Position numbers and translations under genes: made by a program. Positions 31,905 to 35,260 of a stretch of DNA of 35,260 nt are shown piece after piece (the first letter of the stretch is position 1; every line of letters begins with the position of its first letter). Source of the DNA: an uncultured Dorea sp. (GTDB taxonomy: Bacteria; Bacillota; Clostridia; Lachnospirales; Lachnospiraceae); assembly GCA_910577685.1 (NCBI GenBank), contig CAJTOH010000040.1, positions 1 to 35,260 of the forward strand, in the 5' to 3' direction. Under the pieces are notes generated by a model, which worked only from the letters and a program-made list of their open reading frames with translations, was not told the DNA's origin and made no database searches.

Positions 31905-33722
31905 ATGAATTATAAGAGAATAGTTATATTGTTGGTATGCATACTTGGAGCCGCAGTTTTTTGCGGAGCGGGAAGTTTGCTTGAAAGAGGCGGCGACACT
32001 GCAAAGCAGAAGGCGTATGCGGCGTCTGACAAAAGAGAAAGCAGAGAATCCGGAAAGATCGCCGTAGTCAATTTAGATGAAGGTATATCCGGAAAAGAGG
32101 GACAAGTGAATTATGCGCAAAAGCTGTCCAGATTTCCAAGTATGGATTTTGAGTATGCGTCTTTAGAGGCGGCAAGGACCGGGCTTGAGACGGGAAGATA
32201 CGGGGCCTATGTAATTATTCCTGCGGCGTTTTCCCAGAATGTGGAGAGTATTAACACAGAGCCTAAGGTTTCCCGGTTGGAATATGCGGTTAATCAAACA
32301 TATCCCGATAAGAAGCAGTATGAGCTTTTCTACAATGTAAGAAGTTATATTGATTCATTGAGCAATCATTTAAGCTATATGTATGTGGATAATATATTGA
32401 GAGAGCTTCATGAGGCTCAGGATGGGGCAAAACGTGTGATAGAGAATGACCGCAAAGATATTGATGCGATTGAAAAGATCCGGACGCAGGATCTGCTCAC
32501 TTTCACGGAGGTTTTGCAGATGCCGGCGGAAGGAAGTATGCCGGACGAATCGGACCTCTCTGACTATTCGGCGCAGGGTTCCCTGATAATTGAATCCCTG
32601 GATGCAGGGTATGAGAACAGTATTCAAAAGATTCAGACACAGATAGCTTCTCTAAGCGCCGGCAAAACTGCGTTGTCGGAGGTTCTAAAGAATCTGACGG
32701 CACAAACGCCGGAGCTTGATTTTACCGTTGATGAGAATGGAGAGAACATTGCCGAGGAGGCAGAAGTACGGTTACGTGAGGAATTGGAGAGGCAGTCGGA
32801 ACACATATTAGAGAAAGAGGATATGGTCGAACGTTTGCAGGAGCTTAGGGACCGCAACGAGGAAGTCTTAAAAAGATTGGAACATGAGAGTATGGAGGAA
32901 TCCGAAAAAGGGCCGGAAGAGCCTGAGAGTAAGGAAGAATCCATAAAAGGATCGGAACTGCCTGAGAGTACGGAGGAATCCATAAAAGGATCGGAACAAC
33001 CTGAGAGTATGGAAGAATCCATAAAAGGATCGGAACAACCTGAGAGTATGGAAGAATCCATAAAAGGATCGGAAGAGCCTGAGCATACGGAGGAAACAGT
33101 TCAGGATCCGGAAAGCCCGGATTCACTGTCTCTTTTGGTGGAACAAACACAAGAGCTGGACCTACTGATTGAGGAAGTAGGTCGGACAGAAAAACCGGAT
33201 ATTGATAAATTAACGGAGTTGATAAAGACGGAATATATAGAACCGATAAATTTTCAGGCTGACGAGGCTAAGAAAGCGTTCCGGAAGAGGTACGAGGAAG
33301 AGCTTGCCGCGGTGGAGGAGTTCCAAAGACAGCTTAACGGCTTTCAGCCGCAGATGAACGATCTGTTTCTTGAGCAGAGTATTCAGCGATTGGGAACTTT
33401 TTTAGATAACAATTATGCATATGCAGAGTCTGCATGGAAATCCTCCGCTGCTTCGAGGCAGTATGCGGAACAAATCCGGAAGAATATTGATAAGGCTCGG
33501 CAGTCGTCTGAGGAAATCATTGCGGAAGGCCTGAGCGCGGCAAAAGAAGTAAAAGAAAAAAGCAGTTCTATGAATCAGAGGATTCTGGCAGATTTTACGT
33601 CGAAACTTGCCTATACGAGAATTGGCAGTGCGGAATATACGCAGGTCTATCAGTTTATAGCGAATCCGTTAAGTGCAATGGACAGGTCTGCGAATCAGGT
33701 ATTTTTATTGAAGGAGGAATAA
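31905..33722 (+). CDS. EsaA/YueB-like type VIIb secretion protein, single-membrane-segment form
   Basis: A 605-residue protein with one N-terminal membrane segment (about 5-24). The following domain resembles the N-terminal extracellular part of YhgE/Pip and EsaA/YueB proteins (KIAVVNLDEG, ETGRYGAYVIIPAAFSQNVESIN, RLEYAVNQTYPDKKQYEL). Long charged, probably coiled-coil regions follow (about 270-330 and 430-580). Residues 327-404 are a tandem 13-residue repeat of the type PESMEESIKGSEQ. EsaA/YueB proteins are about 1000 residues with several C-terminal membrane segments; here these are missing and the ORF ends cleanly with an AAGGAGG SD for the next gene in its last codons. In the known systems EsaA builds the extracellular stalk. 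It is directly followed by a WXG100 gene. Confidence 0.7.
   Translation: MNYKRIVILLVCILGAAVFCGAGSLLERGGDTAKQKAYAASDKRESRESGKIAVVNLDEGISGKEGQVNYAQKLSRFPSMDFEYASLEAARTGLETGRYGAYVIIPAAFSQNVESINTEPKVSRLEYAVNQTYPDKKQYELFYNVRSYIDSLSNHLSYMYVDNILRELHEAQDGAKRVIENDRKDIDAIEKIRTQDLLTFTEVLQMPAEGSMPDESDLSDYSAQGSLIIESLDAGYENSIQKIQTQIASLSAGKTALSEVLKNLTAQTPELDFTVDENGENIAEEAEVRLREELERQSEHILEKEDMVERLQELRDRNEEVLKRLEHESMEESEKGPEEPESKEESIKGSELPESTEESIKGSEQPESMEESIKGSEQPESMEESIKGSEEPEHTEETVQDPESPDSLSLLVEQTQELDLLIEEVGRTEKPDIDKLTELIKTEYIEPINFQADEAKKAFRKRYEEELAAVEEFQRQLNGFQPQMNDLFLEQSIQRLGTFLDNNYAYAESAWKSSAASRQYAEQIRKNIDKARQSSEEIIAEGLSAAKEVKEKSSSMNQRILADFTSKLAYTRIGSAEYTQVYQFIANPLSAMDRSANQVFLLKEE
32883..33116 (+). repeat. 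39-bp coding minisatellite, six units
   Basis: Six consecutive 39-bp units starting at 32883, 32922, 32961, 33000, 33039 and 33078, encoding 13-residue repeats. Units 2-5 are nearly identical (CCTGAGAGTA..GGA.GAATCC then ATAAAAGGATCGGAA); the first and last are diverged. The period is a multiple of three, so copy-number changes keep the reading frame. Confidence 0.92.
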
Positions 33723-33727
33723 AGTTT

Positions 33728-34018
33728 ATGAGTATCAGGATGAATACCGAGGATGTGATTGCAAGAGGTCAGGAGATTGGAAGCCATGTGGAGGATGTTA
33801 CAGACCTTCAGAATTATCTGAATGATGTTGTAAACCGTCAACTGCCGGAGTTGTGGGAAGGAAGCGGTTATGAGGGATTTGCCGAGAGAGTCGCACAGAT
33901 GGCTCCAAGCTTCGAGGCGATGCGGGAGCTGATTTGCGCTATTGGTCAGGGCGTTGTGATGAATGCGCAGCAGTATGCGGAGTTTGACCGGGCGGCGGGT
34001 TCTATGAACCGCGGATAG
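33728..34018 (+). CDS. WXG100 family protein
   Basis: A 96-residue helical protein with the central W-x-G motif in ELWEGSGYEGFAERV. The length and the helix-turn-helix hairpin layout are those of ESAT-6/EsxA-like substrates and structural parts of type VII secretion. The SD AAGGAGGAA overlaps the end of the EsaA-like gene, which stops 5 nt before this start. The C-terminus lacks an obvious YxxxD/E signal (a Tyr-Ala-Glu-Phe-Asp occurs near residue 84-88), as often in type VIIb members. Confidence 0.85.
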   Translation: MSIRMNTEDVIARGQEIGSHVEDVTDLQNYLNDVVNRQLPELWEGSGYEGFAERVAQMAPSFEAMRELICAIGQGVVMNAQQYAEFDRAAGSMNRG

Positions 34019-34023
34019 AAGCT

Positions 34024-34473
34024 GTGGAAGGAAACGGCGATATTAAGCTTGACCCGGATGTGCTTGGCGCAGATACGACGGAGGGAGAATTGAGAAGCCG
34101 GACGCCCCTCAGCGATCTGTACGCGCTTCCCGTCTTTGGAGAAGATACGGATGAGCTGACGCGTCAGCGCCGTGTGGCGGAAAACCAGATGTTAGAGAGA
34201 ATTTGGCGGGGAGTGCTTGAGGCAGAGGGATACGGTGAAGAACAGCGGCTCCTTGAGTCAATCCACAGCCGGATTTTTCAAGACGTATCGGGATATTCTG
34301 CGTCATGCGGCTTCCCGTCAGAAGGTTTTTTAACGGAAATGGACGGGAAGACAGAAGGGATACATGGGATTGGGATATTTCTGGGGATGATGGCGATCGG
34401 TATGTTTTTTTCGAGAAAAAGGAAGGCGGGAAATGATAATTACTTTTATGACAGGAGGGGGAACGCAGGATGA
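34024..34473 (+). CDS. One-membrane-segment protein in the type VIIb-like cluster
   Basis: A 149-residue protein starting with GTG, 5 nt after the WXG100 stop; no clear SD is seen, so translation may be coupled. The first 110 residues are hydrophilic and acidic. One membrane segment is at about 112-129 (HGIGIFLGMMAIGMFF), followed by RKRK, which would put the short C-terminus in the cytoplasm. Position and size recall EssA of type VIIb clusters, but I see no signal peptide and no clear sequence match, so no symbol is given. The function is unknown. Confidence 0.65.
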   Translation: MEGNGDIKLDPDVLGADTTEGELRSRTPLSDLYALPVFGEDTDELTRQRRVAENQMLERIWRGVLEAEGYGEEQRLLESIHSRIFQDVSGYSASCGFPSEGFLTEMDGKTEGIHGIGIFLGMMAIGMFFSRKRKAGNDNYFYDRRGNAG

Positions 34474-34747
34474 TTCCGAGCGGCCCTGCGGAGACTCTGC
34501 CTTATCTGACAAAGCCTGCATGGACGGATATAAAAAACTGGATGTAATGGTAAGACCCGGGCAGAGGATTGCGGATGTCTGCGCCAAGCTTATTGAAAAC
34601 GGTTTTCTTCCTCCGTTGTGTGAAGAAACGTTAAGGAGCGTGTACTCATTACGCCGAAAGGAGTATGTTAATCCATTGCTGACATTTTGGCAGGGAAGGG
34701 TCTATGCGGGAGATATTTTAATTATTGGAGAGGTTATTTCCGCCTGA
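34433..34747 (+). CDS. YukD/EsaB-like ubiquitin-fold protein
   Basis: A 104-residue protein overlapping the preceding gene by 41 nt, with AAGGAAGG about 7 nt before its ATG. The C-terminal 70 residues follow the ubiquitin-like YukD/EsaB pattern: a strand LDVMVRPGQRIADVCAKLIENGF, then YVNPLLTFWQGRVYAGDILIIGEV, where GDIL near the end is typical. EsaB is a small cytoplasmic regulator or component of type VIIb secretion. The N-terminal 35 residues are extra and may be unstructured. Confidence 0.6.
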   Translation: MIITFMTGGGTQDDSERPCGDSALSDKACMDGYKKLDVMVRPGQRIADVCAKLIENGFLPPLCEETLRSVYSLRRKEYVNPLLTFWQGRVYAGDILIIGEVISA

Positions 34748-34764
34748 CAGAAGCAGGACGGATT

Positions 34765-34833
34765 GTGAAACATGAAAGCAATTTGGTGAAATGTCAAGAG
34801 GAAAATAAAAAAGATTTTCTTGAAGAAGGGTAA
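34765..34833 (+). pseudogene. 5' fragment of a further secretion-cluster gene, interrupted by the IS
   Basis: A GTG start after GCAGGACGG opens 22 codons (VKHESNLVKCQEENKKDF and four more) before a TAA at 34831 near the likely IS edge. EssB is the usual next gene in type VIIb clusters, so this may be its 5' end. The fragment is too short to prove homology. Confidence 0.35.
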
Positions 34834-35260
34834 CTTTAATAGACCTACCGCTCAAAAAGAACGTAAGTTCGGTACTCGTTATAGATTACCTACTCTTTTC
34901 CACAGAGTAGAGTTTGCCATTGGCCAGCAGTCCAAAAAGCATGCGTATCAATTTACGGGAAGTCAACGCGAGTGCACGTTTGTGCTGATGGGTTCTCACC
35001 TCAGCAAATTTCTTGTCATAAAAGGCTTTGTATTCGGGGCAGTGCTGTATCACGCTCCCGGCGGCTTCAATCATGTAATACCGAAGGTAGCGGTTGCCGG
35101 CTTTGTTCATGGGCGTATCTTCCGCCTGGAACTCTCCGGACTGGTTCTCTTTCCAGACGATGCCGCAGTATTTGGCAAGTGCATCATTGCTCTTAAAGCA
35201 CTTGATGGTGCCAAGCTCAGCAAGGATGCCGCTGGCGTAGACAGGGCCAATACCGGGCAC
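34831..35260 (-). mobile_element. IS110-family insertion sequence, 3' part, cut by the window end
   Basis: The transposase C-terminus and a short non-coding end of about 50 bp are present. IS110 elements have no terminal inverted repeats, so the edge cannot be fixed from one side; I place it at about 34831, where the cluster's coding logic ends. The other end, where the IS110-group bridge RNA would be expected, is outside the window. Confidence 0.7.
34886..35260 (-). CDS. IS110-family transposase, C-terminal part
   Basis: 124 residues of the C-terminal Transposase_20 domain (DEDD/serine recombinase of the IS110 family). Recognisable blocks are PGIGPVYASGILAELG (helix-hairpin-helix-like), ALAKYCGIVWKENQSGEF, DTPMNKAGNRYLRYYMIEAAGSV and EVRTHQHKRALALTSRKL. 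The apparent first Met is internal: the real gene continues past the window end. Nothing in the visible part is broken, so the element may be active. It points toward the secretion cluster and ends about 140 nt after its last whole gene. Confidence 0.92.
   Translation of the reverse strand: MPGIGPVYASGILAELGTIKCFKSNDALAKYCGIVWKENQSGEFQAEDTPMNKAGNRYLRYYMIEAAGSVIQHCPEYKAFYDKKFAEVRTHQHKRALALTSRKLIRMLFGLLANGKLYSVEKSR

Noticed and set aside
32883..33116. CRISPR-like regular repeats
   Set aside because: The units are directly adjacent with no unique spacers, the period is a multiple of three within a coding frame, and there are no cas genes.

Overview
The window looks like a chromosomal segment of a gut-type Lachnospiraceae (Clostridia). 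GC is moderate, Shine-Dalgarno sequences are strong, promoters are sigma-A-like, and the content fits: the era-yqzL-recO-glyS order, split gcvPA/gcvPB, a PreP-like M16C peptidase, a domain-permuted GH3 glucosidase, a type VIIb-like secretion cluster and an IS110 element. The family assignment is inferred from gene content, not from a marker-gene search.

Layout. (1) 1-6.7 kb: carbohydrate genes (permuted GH3 beta-glucosidase, GH36 alpha-galactosidase), an RmlD-like SDR and an AraC-HTH/GyrI-like regulator, all on +. (2) 6.8-11.9 kb: a five-to-six-gene-scale minus-strand unit of four genes: LytTR response regulator, a GHKL kinase with no membrane segment, and two half-size ABC exporters. The unit has its own promoter and an upstream 8-bp tandem repeat. 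(3) 12.0-14.05 kb: a strong promoter, a lysine riboswitch with terminator, and an NhaC-family transporter, best read as a lysine-controlled transporter. (4) 14.1-20.5 kb: PreP-like peptidase, then era, a small yqzL-like gene, recO, and glyS with its own promoter and terminator. (5) 20.5-23.5 kb: a nucleoside salvage operon (uridine phosphorylase, phosphopentomutase, purine nucleoside phosphorylase). (6) 31.0-23.6 kb on minus: an endonuclease Q-like PHP protein fused to a UvrD helicase, then gcvPA, gcvPB and an ATP-NAD kinase-like gene, closely packed. (7) 31.0-31.9 kb: an intergenic block with no long gene. It holds a candidate type I toxin-antitoxin module (28-residue hydrophobic peptide, convergent antisense RNA, shared terminator), bracketed by imperfect direct repeats that each carry a Spo0A-box-like TTTGTCGAAAAA. 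(8) 31.9-34.85 kb: a type VIIb-like cluster (EsaA/YueB-like N-terminal protein, WXG100 protein, one-membrane-segment protein, YukD/EsaB-like ubiquitin fold, start of a further gene), cut off by (9) the 3' end of an IS110-family transposase running out of the window.

The most interesting part is 27.7-34.9 kb: the EndoQ-UvrD fusion with two beta-clamp-like motifs, the toxin-antitoxin candidate with mirrored leaders, tandem 0A boxes facing both neighbouring operons, and the shortened, IS-interrupted secretion cluster. Functions are assigned from motifs read by eye; no database search was run.
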